From CAZLKN01 sp964560135 (GTDB lineage: Bacteria; Actinomycetota; JAICYB01), in the NCBI GenBank assembly GCA_964560135.1, contig CAZLKN010000010.1:8904-72903 (forward strand): 64,000 bases of DNA, in the 5' to 3' direction. The position numbers and the translations under genes were made by a program. This document shows positions 1 to 8,685 of this stretch, in pieces. The notes beneath the pieces are model-generated. The model ran no database searches. It saw only the letters and a list, made by a program, of their open reading frames with translations, and had not been told where the DNA came from. The first letter of the stretch is position 1, and each line of letters starts with the position of its first letter.

Positions 1-108
1 CAGCAGCCAACGACACTCCGCAGCCGCCAGGTCCGCCGCCCCCGAACGCAGCCCCTCCGACAACCGCTCCACAGCCTCCCGATCATGCGCCGGCACCACC
101 GTCTCCAT
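1..108 (-). CDS. DUF222-type protein, N-terminal fragment (cut by window edge)
   Basis: Only the first 36 codons are in the window; the rest lies to the left. The translation opens METVVPAHDREAVERLSEG and continues with an Ala/Leu-rich helix ending AAAECRWLL. This resembles the start of actinobacterial DUF222 proteins, which usually carry a C-terminal HNH nuclease domain (the 13E12-repeat family of mycobacteria). A strong ribosome-binding site (GGGAGGTG) sits 7 nt before the ATG. A perfect actinobacterial LexA box lies 20 nt upstream of the start, which fits the SOS control reported for some family members. The HNH domain itself cannot be seen, so the family call rests on the N-terminus alone. 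Confidence 0.55.
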   Translation of the reverse strand, partial: METVVPAHDREAVERLSEGLRSGAADLAAAECRWLL

Positions 109-127
109 CGACGAACACCTCCCAAGA

Positions 128-141
128 CGAACTGATGTTCG
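128..141. promoter_or_regulatory. LexA (SOS) box upstream of the DUF222 gene
   Basis: CGAAC-TGAT-GTTCG is a perfect match to the actinobacterial/Gram-positive SOS box (CGAAC-N4-GTTCG). It lies between the leftward DUF222 gene (start 108) and the rightward R2lox gene (start 224). A possible leftward -10 (TAGACT) lies at 143-148, directly beside it, so LexA would block that promoter. A second box with the same half-sites precedes recA. Confidence 0.75.
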
Positions 142-223
142 CAGTCTAGCGGGGACCGGTGACACCGACTGTCCGGTCGCCGACCCCGTACAGTGAATGG
201 GCGCGGGAGACAGGAGGGTCCAC

Positions 224-1135
224 ATGAGCATCACGCATGACCGGCCGAACCGGTCCGACTACGTCTCGGCCCGCGGGCTGCGGCGCGACGGCCTGCCGAT
301 GCGGCTGTGGGAGAAGGCCGTCCGTCTCGTGTGGGATCCCTCCGAGATCGACTTCAGCCAGGACGTCGCCCACTGGGCCGACCTCGATGACCGGCGCCGC
401 GCCGGCCTCGGCGGCCAGGCCCGCGGGTTTATGGTCGGCGAGGAGGCGGTGACCCTCGACATCCTCCCGCTGCTGCGCGCGATCTCCGACGAGGGCCGCC
501 TCGAGGAGACGATGTACCTGACGACATTCGCCTTCGAGGAGGCCAAGCACGTCGACTTCTTCACCCGCTGGTTCGACGCCGTCGGCTGCGATCCCCGGGA
601 GCTGGAGACGGCCGTCCCCCGCGCTGCCGACTACGGGGGCTCGGCCGTGATCGACGACGAGCTGCCCAGAGTGATGCAGCGCCTGGACGGCGACCGGTCC
701 GCGCAGGCCGTCCTCGACGCCGCGCTCACCTACAACCAGTTCGTCGAGGCGGTGCTGGCCATCGTCGGCTACAGGATCTGGGAGCGGATCTTCACCAGGC
801 GGGACATCCTGCCCGGTTTCCAGCAGGGCCTAAAGCTCGTCCAGCGCGACGAGCGCCGTCACATCGCCTACGGCACCTACCTCTGCCGGCGGATCATCGC
901 CGCCGACCACGATCTGTGGTCGTTCGTCGAACAGCGCATGCACGACCTGACGGAGATGGCGCTGGACACCGGCGGTCAGGCCGCCGCCGCCTACGGGGAC
1001 CGCTTCCAGCAATACGCCGACCTCGTCCGGGCCCAGGCCGCCCGGCGCCTCGCCGTTCTCCGTCCGGCGACCACGCTCACACCGGAGCGCGTCGAGGCCG
1101 ACACCGAGGACACCCTCGTCCCCGATCTCGGGTAA
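224..1135 (+). CDS. R2-like ligand-binding oxidase (R2lox)
   Basis: A ferritin-like Mn/Fe protein of 303 residues, homologous to ribonucleotide reductase R2 but acting as a two-electron oxidase. All six metal-ligand positions are visible: E73, E106-x-x-H109 (in FEEAKH), E175 (in YNQFVEA), and E210-x-x-H213 (in RDERRH). The residues that form the family's Val-Tyr ether crosslink also seem present (V76 and Y170, matching V71/Y162 of the mycobacterial protein). Conservation of this pair supports R2lox over a true R2 subunit, and no nrdE-like gene is nearby. The ATG at 224 is preferred over one at 197 because AGGAGG lies 6 nt before it. The gene is single and converges on a beta-lactamase-fold gene. 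The physiological substrate of R2lox proteins is not settled. Confidence 0.85.
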   Translation: MSITHDRPNRSDYVSARGLRRDGLPMRLWEKAVRLVWDPSEIDFSQDVAHWADLDDRRRAGLGGQARGFMVGEEAVTLDILPLLRAISDEGRLEETMYLTTFAFEEAKHVDFFTRWFDAVGCDPRELETAVPRAADYGGSAVIDDELPRVMQRLDGDRSAQAVLDAALTYNQFVEAVLAIVGYRIWERIFTRRDILPGFQQGLKLVQRDERRHIAYGTYLCRRIIAADHDLWSFVEQRMHDLTEMALDTGGQAAAAYGDRFQQYADLVRAQAARRLAVLRPATTLTPERVEADTEDTLVPDLG

Positions 1136-1206
1136 CACGCCGGAGGCGCTGCTCCAGCCTCGGAGAAACATCCGTGCCGCACGAACCAACCGCTCGATGT
1201 CGACAG

Positions 1207-2565
1207 TCAGTCGAGGTTCGTGAGCCGTCCAACCACCGCGGCCAGCACCCTCAGCGCCGTCTCGTCGACGTCCGTGGTCGTGTTGGTGAGCATCACCACA
1301 GCCGTCCCGCTCGGGCGGTGCAGGAACAGCGATGACCGGAACCCGCCGGTGCCCCCGTTGTGCCAGACCGCCGAGGAACCGTCCGGCATCGGGAGATGGT
1401 TCCAGCCGAGGCCGATGCGGCCCCCGTCCCCGCGGTCCAGGCGCGGACGCTGCGCCTCCTCCAGGGCCTCCGGGAGGGGCGTCTGACCCGGGTCGATGTT
1501 CGCGCGGGCGAAGCGGAGTACGTCCCCCGCCGAGGCCTCGAGCCCACCGGCGCCCGCGATCGCGCCCTGCGCCCAGTGCGGGACCGGTTCTCCCCTCTCG
1601 TCATGGCCCTGGACCCGCCGCGCACGAAGACCCTCCGCCACGTCCATCACCGTCTCCTCGAGCCCGAGGGGGAGGCAGACCCGCTCGACGACGAGCTCGT
1701 CGTAAGAGCGTGCGACCGTGCGGCCGAGGGCGTGGCCGAGGAGCCCGAAACCGTAGTTCGAGTAGGCGACGCGGCCGCCGATGGGTGCCTCCAGCGTCGT
1801 CCGTCCGAGGGCCTCGTACAGCCGCTCCACGGTGAAGTCCGCGTAGGGGTCCTGCGGGTCGGCCGGCTCGAAACCCGGCGGCAGTCGTGGCAGCCCCGCC
1901 GAGTGGGTGGCCAGGTCCACCAGCGTGATCCGCCGGCCGTCTGGCCGTGGCACCGGGATGCCGCCGGGCAGGTGGCGCTCCACCGGGTCGTCGAGCCCGA
2001 CCTCGCCCCGGCCGGCCATCTCCGCGAGGAGGATCCCCGTGAAGGCCTTGGTGATCGAACCCAGCTCGAAGATGCCGTCGGCCGGCGCGTCGCCGAAAGC
2101 CGCCACCTCCCCGGTGTCACCCCGGACGACACCGGCGACTACGCCCCCCGCCGGGAGCCCGGAGGCCAGCGGCTCGACGTATTCGGCCAGCAGGTCTGCG
2201 GAGGACCCCTCCCAGGGCGGTGTGGACGCGAGGATCTCCCCCACCGAGGATCCCGAGCGGACCTGGAGACCCCTGAACCGGTGCGGAGGCTCCTCCTCCA
2301 CCTGCGCGTGGACGCGGACGATCGCACCGTCGGCGCGCAACGCCGCCGCCAACCCCGTGGGCCCCGTCTCGGTGATCCGCTCGACCGTGGCCGTGGCCAG
2401 GGGGCCGAGCCGGCCGAGGAAGGCGACGACCTGCGCGACGGGCACGGCGTTGAGGAAGTCCGGAGCGAAGCCGTCCCGCACGCGCTCCTCGTCCACCACG
2501 TCTTTCGCGACGAGGTCGATCAGCCAGCGGACCCTGTCCCCCACCGGGGTGTGCGGCAGTTCCAT
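1207..2565 (-). CDS. Serine hydrolase, class C beta-lactamase fold, with extra N-terminal domain
   Basis: A 452-residue protein whose C-terminal two thirds is a class C beta-lactamase/DD-peptidase-like domain. Visible motifs are SxxK (S-I-T-K in ELGSITKAF), YxN (Y-S-N in VAYSNYGF) and the third-box equivalent HNGGTGG. The first ~120 residues form a separate alpha/beta domain with no catalytic motif; similar N-terminal domains (NTF2/steroid-isomerase-like) occur in LpqF/Cpe-type and ORF12-like proteins, and that comparison is inference. No signal peptide or lipobox is seen, so the enzyme is probably cytoplasmic. Substrate unknown: esterase or amidase is as likely as lactamase. The ATG at 2565 has GGAGGAGGGG just upstream. 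It is divergent from the acyl-CoA dehydrogenase gene with 90 bp between starts. Confidence 0.8.
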   Translation of the reverse strand: MELPHTPVGDRVRWLIDLVAKDVVDEERVRDGFAPDFLNAVPVAQVVAFLGRLGPLATATVERITETGPTGLAAALRADGAIVRVHAQVEEEPPHRFRGLQVRSGSSVGEILASTPPWEGSSADLLAEYVEPLASGLPAGGVVAGVVRGDTGEVAAFGDAPADGIFELGSITKAFTGILLAEMAGRGEVGLDDPVERHLPGGIPVPRPDGRRITLVDLATHSAGLPRLPPGFEPADPQDPYADFTVERLYEALGRTTLEAPIGGRVAYSNYGFGLLGHALGRTVARSYDELVVERVCLPLGLEETVMDVAEGLRARRVQGHDERGEPVPHWAQGAIAGAGGLEASAGDVLRFARANIDPGQTPLPEALEEAQRPRLDRGDGGRIGLGWNHLPMPDGSSAVWHNGGTGGFRSSLFLHRPSGTAVVMLTNTTTDVDETALRVLAAVVGRLTNLD

Positions 2566-2655
2566 CTCCCCTCCTCCGCACCGACGATAGACCACCGCGA
2601 CACGGCGGCGCGCCGCGGCGTAGGGTCGAACCACGCGAGACGAGGAGGTCGCCCC

Positions 2656-3870
2656 ATGGGGTTCGAGGTGCCGGAGCACGTCCGCCCGATCCGCGACCGT
2701 GTCGAGTCCTTCGTCACCGAGCGCGTGTACACCGCCGAGCCGGTGCTCGACCGTGGGGGGGACGAGGCGTGGGAGGCGCTGCAGGATCTGATGCGGCAGG
2801 CCAAGGACGCTGGACTGTGGGCGCTCGGCCACCCCGCAGAACTCGGCGGTGGAGGACTGCCGTTCCTCGACTACGTGTACGTGAACGAGGTGATCGGCCG
2901 CAGCGAATACGCGATGGTCGCCCTCGGCACCCATTCGCTCCAGGACTCGATCATGCTCCACCGCTACGCCTCCCCCGACTGGCGGGAGCGCTACCTGAAG
3001 CCGCTCGTGGAAGGCGAGGTGTTCCCGTCCTTCGCGATGACCGAACCCGACGTTGCCTCGTCGGATCCCACCCAACTGCGCACCACGGCGACCCTCGAGG
3101 ACGGCCGGTGGGTGATCCGCGGCCGGAAGTGGTTCACCACTGGCGCCAACCGGGCCGCCTACACCACGGTGATGTGCCGCACGGAACCCGACGGGACGCC
3201 GCCGCACCTGTCGTTCAGCATGATCGTCGTCCCTACCGACACCCCCGGGTACACGATCCTCAGGGAGACGCCGGTGATGGGGTTGTCGGGCGGCCACTGC
3301 GAGGTCCTCTACGACGAGGTGAGCGTGCCCGAGGAGAACATCCTCGGCCCCCGGGGACACGGGTTCGTGATCGCCCAGGAGCGCCTCGGGCCCGGACGGA
3401 TCTTCCACGTGATGCGCTGGCTCGGCCAGGCCCAGCGGGCCTTCGACCTGCTGTGCCGGCGGGCCAACGACCGCGTGGCCTTCGGCACCAGCCTCGGTGA
3501 GAAGCAGCTCGTCCGGAAGATGATCTTCGACTCGTACGCCCAGATCCAGTCCTGCCGCATGCTCACCCTCGACGCCGCCGCCAAGATCGACGCCGGCAGT
3601 CAGGCTCGTATCGAGATCGGCGTGATCAAGGTGGCGGCAGCCCAGATGCTCCACGACGTCATCGATCGCGCGATCCAGGTGCACGGGGCCCTCGGCCTGA
3701 TCGACGACCTGCCGCTCCAGCGGATGTACCGCCACGCTCGCGCGGGGAGGATCTACGACGGCCCGGACGAGGTCCACGTGGACGCCACGGCCCGGCGTCT
3801 GCTGCGCATCTACGAACGGGGAGACACCTACGACTTCGGGGCCGGCGCGCACGGCGGGGGTCGCAGCTGA
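2656..3870 (+). CDS. Acyl-CoA dehydrogenase, ACAD10/11-like
   Basis: A flavoenzyme of 404 residues that desaturates an acyl-CoA at C2-C3 in beta-oxidation. The N-terminal helical domain, the middle beta-domain (FAMTEPDVASSDPTQ, binding FAD and substrate) and the C-terminal helical bundle are all present at normal length. The catalytic position near the C-terminus reads IYDGPDEVH, with Asp368 where medium-chain enzymes have Glu (IYEGT). This is the pattern of the ACAD10/11 branch, which acts on longer or branched substrates. The start at ATG 2656 follows GAGGAGG with 7-nt spacing. It stands alone, but acyl-CoA ligase, enoyl-CoA hydratase and carboxylase genes occur elsewhere in the window. Confidence 0.9.
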   Translation: MGFEVPEHVRPIRDRVESFVTERVYTAEPVLDRGGDEAWEALQDLMRQAKDAGLWALGHPAELGGGGLPFLDYVYVNEVIGRSEYAMVALGTHSLQDSIMLHRYASPDWRERYLKPLVEGEVFPSFAMTEPDVASSDPTQLRTTATLEDGRWVIRGRKWFTTGANRAAYTTVMCRTEPDGTPPHLSFSMIVVPTDTPGYTILRETPVMGLSGGHCEVLYDEVSVPEENILGPRGHGFVIAQERLGPGRIFHVMRWLGQAQRAFDLLCRRANDRVAFGTSLGEKQLVRKMIFDSYAQIQSCRMLTLDAAAKIDAGSQARIEIGVIKVAAAQMLHDVIDRAIQVHGALGLIDDLPLQRMYRHARAGRIYDGPDEVHVDATARRLLRIYERGDTYDFGAGAHGGGRS

Positions 3871-3945
3871 CCATAACCGGTCATCGAGACGACGAACGCG
3901 GCCAGGATCGCTATGCGGCGTCCACTCTTGGGCCCTATCGGACCG

Positions 3946-4026
3946 CTACAGGACGTCGTGGGTGTCGGAGTACGGCATCCAGGGGTCCAGCGACCAGTTG
4001 TGGCCGGCGTTCTTGGACGAACCCCC
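3946..4026 (-). pseudogene. C-terminal scrap of an unrecognised gene
   Basis: On the minus strand the last ~25 codons before a TAG at 3946 use almost only G/C-ending codons and read ...SSKNAGHNWSLDPWMPYSD, then THDVL. Upstream of about 4030 the same frame turns into Arg/Ala/Pro-rich text with no coding character. This looks like the surviving end of a gene whose front was lost, plausibly when the neighbouring transposase relic arrived. I do not recognise the family. The fragment has no start of its own. Confidence 0.25.
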
Positions 4027-4147
4027 GCCGAGCCCGCCGGGCACCGGCTCGCGACCACGCCAGTGCGCGGGACGGCGGGCTTCCGGCCAACTCATCGGCC
4101 GCGCCGGGGGGATAGCCGGTGCCGTGAGTGCCGACGACGCGCCACCC

Positions 4148-4300
4148 CTCAACTCGCTCATCAAGAAGATCAAACGGATCGGGCACGGCTTCCGGAGTTT
4201 CCGCACCTACCGGCTCCGAGTGCCGCTGTACGCAGGAGACGTGAAATGGGACACTCCCTCAACCGTCAAGGTCCGCACCCGCCGTGCCAGGTTGGTAGCG
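4148..4300 (+). pseudogene. ISL3-family transposase, C-terminal relic
   Basis: The plus strand encodes about 51 residues that match the typical end of ISL3-family transposases of the mycobacterial IS1557 type: LIKKIKRIGHGFRSF, then TYRLRVPLYAG, then VKWDT and the terminal RRARLVA. In intact members the run before this carries the catalytic Glu (N-x-x-E) and the protein stops after RLVA. Here the upstream sequence is not recognisable and the reading frame runs on past RLVA without a stop. No terminal inverted repeats are visible. The fragment is a dead remnant of an old insertion in the gap between the acyl-CoA dehydrogenase and oxidase operons. Confidence 0.6.
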
Positions 4301-4308
4301 CAGAGCCG

Positions 4309-4920
4309 CTATTCGACGACGACCGTGCCTTCCATCTGCGGGTGGACGTCGCAGTGGAAGTACAGGGTCCCCGCATCGAGGGGCGGGATCTCGTAGTCGA
4401 TCTGCTCTCCGCCGTCGATGATCTGGCCTGGGAATACGACCTCGTCGAACTCCGGACCGGTCGCGATCGCGATGTTGTGGGGCTCGGGGTCCGCGTGCCC
4501 GAACCGGATGACCGACTCCTCGCCCGCCGGCAGGTGGATCTCGTTGGTGTCGAAGGCATTCCCGGAAGCGCTCACCTCCACGACGGAAGCCGCATCCTCG
4601 GCGTGATCGCCGTTGTGCGCGTGGGTCTCGAGGCCCGCCTCCACATGGGACAGGGCGAAGACCCCTCCGCCGACCACCAGCAGCGCCCCCAGCACGCCCA
4701 TGCCGATCAGGGTCGAGGACCTGAGCCTCGGTGACACGTGGATGAAGGCCGACACGCCGAGGATCACCAGCGCCACGGTGGTGGCCACGAAGATCGCCGG
4801 GGTCTTCCCAACGGCGAGCAGGACCCGGGAGAACGGGAACACGAGGATCTCGACGGCGAGCAGGGCGGCCAGGGGGATCCCGATCGGAAGGAGGACCCGG
4901 TCGCGCAGCAGAGGACTCAT
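4309..4920 (-). CDS. Membrane-anchored cupredoxin of the cytochrome oxidase locus
   Basis: A 203-residue protein with three hydrophobic helices in the first ~95 residues, then a soluble plastocyanin-like domain. The type-1 copper ligands are visible: His in EPHNIAI and the C-terminal cluster CDVHPQM (Cys, His, Met). The fold suggests a blue-copper electron carrier on the outer membrane face, perhaps feeding electrons to the CuA/haem c head of the oxidase. It is the last gene of the leftward ctaC-D-E-F-G operon, and its ATG overlaps the ctaG stop (ATGA), so it is translationally coupled. The electron-donor role is inferred from context. Confidence 0.8.
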   Translation of the reverse strand: MSPLLRDRVLLPIGIPLAALLAVEILVFPFSRVLLAVGKTPAIFVATTVALVILGVSAFIHVSPRLRSSTLIGMGVLGALLVVGGGVFALSHVEAGLETHAHNGDHAEDAASVVEVSASGNAFDTNEIHLPAGEESVIRFGHADPEPHNIAIATGPEFDEVVFPGQIIDGGEQIDYEIPPLDAGTLYFHCDVHPQMEGTVVVE

Positions 4921-5771
4921 CGCTCGGTCAGCTCCGCCTTCTCGACGTCACGCTCGACCGACCGCAGCCCGAGGACGTCCACACCTTCCCGGTCCTCCAC
5001 CTGGAACCACTTCAGGAAGTACACGATGATGAACACCCACAGGATCGCGCCCCCGGCCAGCTTCATGATCAGGCCCGCCACGCGCTGGTCGGTGATGGGG
5101 GTGAGGTACAACCACGACAGCCGGGGTGTCGTCTCGTAGAACCGGTACAGGACGTCGTCGCCGAAGGTGAGGAACGACGCCGGCACCGTCGGGACGAGGG
5201 ACTGCAGGAACAGGTACACCAGCCGTCCGGGATAGGACAGGGTCGGCAGCTCGATGAGCCGGTTCAGCACCGGCGACCACATGCACAGCGCGGACCCGAA
5301 GAGCACGGCGTGGGCCAGGAAGTGGAAGGGCTCCGAACGGGTGCTCAGGTCCACGACCTGCGGCACGTGCGTGAGCGCGATCACCGCGTTGAACAGCACC
5401 AGAGCGACCAGAGGCCGGGTCAGGAACCGCACCGCCCGCAGGAGCGACACCGGACGCAGCAGCCACCGGACCAGCCAGTCGGGTGTACCGAGCAGGAGCA
5501 GCGGCGGCGCGACCAGAGAGAACAGCAGGTGCTGCACCATGTGCATCGAGTACAGGTAGCCCTCGGCGAGCTCGTGCAGCGGCCAGTCCGACGCGATCCA
5601 CAGCACCAGCAGCCCCGCCGAGAAGCAAGCGACCTGGGCTCGCGAGGCCGTGCGCTCCACCGGATGGACGAGACGGGGGCCGATCCGCCGGAGCGCGTAG
5701 GCGTAGCCGAAAGCCAGCGAGCCGATGAGCAGCCAGACGTCCGGGTGGGGATGCCACGTCAGTTGATCCAT
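4917..5771 (-). CDS. ctaG: Cytochrome c oxidase assembly protein CtaG (caa3 type)
   Basis: A 284-residue polytopic membrane protein of the caa3_CtaG family, needed to mature the oxidase copper centre. It shows about seven hydrophobic helices and the family's typical segments, including SMHMVQHLLFSLVAPPLLLLG and LTHVPQVVDL, with conserved His residues. It is distinct from the Cox11-type CtaG of proteobacteria. The ATG at 5771 lies inside the 3' end of ctaF (13-bp overlap), and the stop overlaps the start of the cupredoxin gene. Operon position after the structural subunits supports the call. Confidence 0.88.
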   Translation of the reverse strand: MDQLTWHPHPDVWLLIGSLAFGYAYALRRIGPRLVHPVERTASRAQVACFSAGLLVLWIASDWPLHELAEGYLYSMHMVQHLLFSLVAPPLLLLGTPDWLVRWLLRPVSLLRAVRFLTRPLVALVLFNAVIALTHVPQVVDLSTRSEPFHFLAHAVLFGSALCMWSPVLNRLIELPTLSYPGRLVYLFLQSLVPTVPASFLTFGDDVLYRFYETTPRLSWLYLTPITDQRVAGLIMKLAGGAILWVFIIVYFLKWFQVEDREGVDVLGLRSVERDVEKAELTER

Positions 5772-6115
5772 GGACGATCGCCCAGGAAGACGCCGAAGGT
5801 GAGCAGCACGATGGCGTAGACCGCAGTCGCCAGCAGGATCCCGGCAACGAAGAGCTGCCGGAAGACCTTTTCGTCGAACTTGAGGTGCATGAACCACAAC
5901 GCGACGAGCGCGAACTTCACGATCATGAAGAACATCAGGAGAGCCACGAGCGCGCTCGGCGGCAGCATCTCCGCCTGCTCCATGTAGTAGAGGACCACCT
6001 CCAGCGCGGTGGCGATCGCCAGCCAGATGGCGATCTTCACGTACTCCGCGGGACCGGGATGGGCGTGCTCGCCACCGCGCTCGCGCTCTGCGTCGATCAG
6101 CTCTTGTTCGCTCAT
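5759..6115 (-). CDS. ctaF: Cytochrome c oxidase subunit IV (CtaF/CyoD-like)
   Basis: A small inner-membrane subunit of 118 residues with a charged N-terminus (MSEQELIDAERERGGEHAHP) followed by three hydrophobic helices, ending at GDRPWIN. Length, three-helix topology and the conserved middle (MFFMIVKFALVALWFMHLKFD) match the prokaryotic cytochrome oxidase subunit IV family. It has no redox centre and probably stabilises the complex. It lies 4 bp after ctaE and overlaps ctaG. Confidence 0.88.
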   Translation of the reverse strand: MSEQELIDAERERGGEHAHPGPAEYVKIAIWLAIATALEVVLYYMEQAEMLPPSALVALLMFFMIVKFALVALWFMHLKFDEKVFRQLFVAGILLATAVYAIVLLTFGVFLGDRPWIN

Positions 6116-6119
6116 GGTC

Positions 6120-6728
6120 TTAATGGGGAACCAGGTAGACGACGGTGAAGATCAGCACCCAGACGATGTCCACGAAGTGCCAGTAGAGCCCGACCAACTC
6201 GACCTGGAGGCTCCGCTCCGCGGGAAGCCGCCCGAGGATCGATAGCGTGAACAGGCTCAGGAGCAGGACGATCCCGATGCCGACGTGCGTGCCGTGGAAG
6301 CCGGTGAGCAGGAAGAAGGCGCTGGCCCCCGGATTCGTCGTCAACGTCATGCCCTCGTGGACGAACACCGTGAACTCGTACACCTGGCCCCCGAGGAACA
6401 CCATGCCCAGCAGCGCGGTGGCCAGCAGCCACGTCCTGGCCCGCCGGTGCTCGTCACGTTGGTGCGCGGCCAGAGCCAGCACCATCGAGAGGCTCGACAT
6501 GAGCAGGACGAACGAGCTGACCGAGGTGAACGGGATGTCGTAGAGCTCGTGGGGGAAGGGGCCCTGAGCGCCGCGGTTGCGGTACAGCAGGTAGGAGGAG
6601 ATCAGGGCGCCGAACAGCAGGCACTCAGAGCCGATGAAGGCCCACATCGCGACCTTGCGGTTGTCGAGCCCGGTCGCCGTGTGGTGCCCGGCGGGGGGCG
6701 GATGGTGAACCGTCGGAGCCTGTTGCAC
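6120..6728 (-). CDS. ctaE: Cytochrome c oxidase subunit III
   Basis: A 202-residue subunit III with five predicted membrane helices. Family landmarks include MWAFIGSECLLFGALI, the Glu within GQVYEFTVFVHEGMTL, the FHGTHVGIGI segment and the C-terminal YWHFVDIVWVLIF. The start is GTG at 6728, only 2 nt after the ctaD stop, with AAGGGGAG at the end of ctaD as ribosome-binding site. The longer upstream frame would run through ctaD and is rejected. It is part of the same leftward operon. Confidence 0.92.
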   Translation of the reverse strand: MQQAPTVHHPPPAGHHTATGLDNRKVAMWAFIGSECLLFGALISSYLLYRNRGAQGPFPHELYDIPFTSVSSFVLLMSSLSMVLALAAHQRDEHRRARTWLLATALLGMVFLGGQVYEFTVFVHEGMTLTTNPGASAFFLLTGFHGTHVGIGIVLLLSLFTLSILGRLPAERSLQVELVGLYWHFVDIVWVLIFTVVYLVPH

Positions 6729-6730
6729 GG

Positions 6731-8656
6731 CTAGTGCTCCCCTTCTTCCTCTTCCTCGGAGGGCTCCATCGCCCACCCGTACAGCCCGGCGATCATGACC
6801 AGGCCTCCGGCGACGAGCAGACCCCATTCGTAGATCAGCCCGTAGGCGATCAACGGGAGGCCGAGCGCCGCCACCAGGGGCCAGTAGGACGGGGCCGGCA
6901 TATGGATGTGCGGTTCGCCGTCCTCGGCGCCATGTTCCTCCCCCACACCTTCCTCGTCCGCGGTCGCCGCCTCGCCCGATCCGCCCGCGGCGGCGGGGAC
7001 CAGCCGCCCGGTCTCGTCCTCGGCGTACTTCTTGTGCCAGAAATCGTCACGGGCCTCGACGACGGGGATCTCGGCGAAGTTGTAGTGGGGCGGCGGCGAG
7101 GGGATCGCCCACTCGATGGTCCGTGCGTCCCAGGGATCCTCGGGGGCCATCACGCCGCGCACCTTGGTCACGAGCACGTTGACCATGAACACCAGGATCG
7201 ACACCGCGATGACGAATGCGCCCACCGTAGCGACGAGGTTCCACAGATCCCATCCCATGTCCTCGGGGAAGTGGTACTGCCGCCGGGGCATGCCCTGGAG
7301 GCCGAGGATGTGCATCGGCCCGAAGGTCAGGTTGAAGCCGATCAGCATCAGCCAGAAATGCACCTTGCCGAGGCCCTCGGAGAGCACCTTGCCGGTGATC
7401 TTCGGCCACCAGTAGTAGATCCCGGAGAACAGCCCGAAGATCGCCCCACCGAACAGCACGTAGTGGAAGTGCGCAACCACGTAGTAGGTGTCGGTCTGCT
7501 GCCAGTTGTGGGGTACCACGGCATGGGTGACCCCGGACAGGCCCCCGATGATGAACATCGCCACGAACCCGATCGAGAACAGCATCGGGGACGTGAATCT
7601 GATGTCACCGCCCCACAGCGTTCCCAGCCAGTTGAAGATCTTCACCCCCGTGGGGACGGCGATGAACATCGTGGAGATGGCGAAGGCGGAGTTGGCGATC
7701 GGGCCCATCCCGGCGGCGAACATGTGGTGCGCCCAGACCCCCCAACCCATGAAGCCGATCGCGATCCCCGACAGCACCACGAACTGGTAGCCGAACAGCG
7801 GCTTGCGGGCGAAGGTGGGCAGGACCTCGCTGACGATCCCCATCGCCGGAAGGATCAGGATGTAGACCTCGGGGTGCCCGAACAGCCAGAACATGTGCTG
7901 CCACAGCACCGGATCACCGCCGGCCAGCGGGTTGAAGAACTGGGTGGCGAACATCCGGTCGAACATGATCTGGAAGAGCGCCACCGCGATCACCGGCATC
8001 GCGAACAGGAGCAGGAAGTTGACCACCAGCGTCATCCACACGAAGACCGGCATCCGCATGAGGCTCATCCCGGGGGCACGCATGTTGATGATCGTCGTGA
8101 CGAAGTTCACGGACGCCACCAGGGACGCGATACCCAGGATCTGCAGACCCAGGATCCAGAAGTCGATCCGGTGGCCCGGAGCGAACTCCGGGCGTGTCAG
8201 CGGCGCGTAGCCGAACCATCCCCCGTCGGGGGCCCCGCCGAGCAGGAAGCTCGACATGATGAAGAGTCCACCGAGCAGGAACACCCAGTAGCTGAAGGAG
8301 TTGAGGCGTGGGAACGCCACGTCCCGGGCTCCGATCATCAGCGGTGTGAAGTAGTTGAAGAACGCCGCCGACAGTGGCATGACCACGAGGAAGACCATCG
8401 TGGTGCCGTGCATCGTCATGAGCTGGTTGAACATGTCGGCGGACAGGAACGTCCCGTCGGGACGAGCGAGCTGGACGCGCATCAGCAGCGCCTCGATCCC
8501 GCCGATCAGGAAGAAGATGAACGCGGTGACCCCGTAGAGGATCCCGATCCGCTTGTGGTCGACCGTCGTCAGCCACCCGACCAACCCACGCGTGGTGGTC
8601 GGCCGCCGGAACAGGCTCTGCGACTCGGGCGTCATCCGCTCCGCTGTCGTCGCCAT
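6731..8656 (-). CDS. ctaD: Cytochrome c oxidase subunit I
   Basis: The catalytic subunit of a haem-copper oxidase, 641 residues. Haem and CuB ligands are visible: His in MTMHGTTMVF, His-Tyr in GHPEVYILILPAMG, the His-His pair in WAHHMFAAG, and the double His in AHFHYVLFGG. The His-Pro-Glu-Val-Tyr motif marks an A-type oxidase. About 80 residues follow the usual core: an acidic linker and two more hydrophobic helices (about residues 575-630), ending in a Glu-rich tail, as in caa3 oxidases with an extended subunit I. It lies between ctaC (29 bp upstream) and ctaE. Confidence 0.95.
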   Translation of the reverse strand: MATTAERMTPESQSLFRRPTTTRGLVGWLTTVDHKRIGILYGVTAFIFFLIGGIEALLMRVQLARPDGTFLSADMFNQLMTMHGTTMVFLVVMPLSAAFFNYFTPLMIGARDVAFPRLNSFSYWVFLLGGLFIMSSFLLGGAPDGGWFGYAPLTRPEFAPGHRIDFWILGLQILGIASLVASVNFVTTIINMRAPGMSLMRMPVFVWMTLVVNFLLLFAMPVIAVALFQIMFDRMFATQFFNPLAGGDPVLWQHMFWLFGHPEVYILILPAMGIVSEVLPTFARKPLFGYQFVVLSGIAIGFMGWGVWAHHMFAAGMGPIANSAFAISTMFIAVPTGVKIFNWLGTLWGGDIRFTSPMLFSIGFVAMFIIGGLSGVTHAVVPHNWQQTDTYYVVAHFHYVLFGGAIFGLFSGIYYWWPKITGKVLSEGLGKVHFWLMLIGFNLTFGPMHILGLQGMPRRQYHFPEDMGWDLWNLVATVGAFVIAVSILVFMVNVLVTKVRGVMAPEDPWDARTIEWAIPSPPPHYNFAEIPVVEARDDFWHKKYAEDETGRLVPAAAGGSGEAATADEEGVGEEHGAEDGEPHIHMPAPSYWPLVAALGLPLIAYGLIYEWGLLVAGGLVMIAGLYGWAMEPSEEEEEGEH

Positions 8657-8685
8657 CCTCTAGCTCCCTTTCGACCGGTCCACCG

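Noticed and set aside
1360..2655. 432-codon upstream extension of the acyl-CoA dehydrogenase frame
   Set aside because: It runs antisense through the beta-lactamase-fold gene; a good ribosome-binding site marks the real start at 2656.
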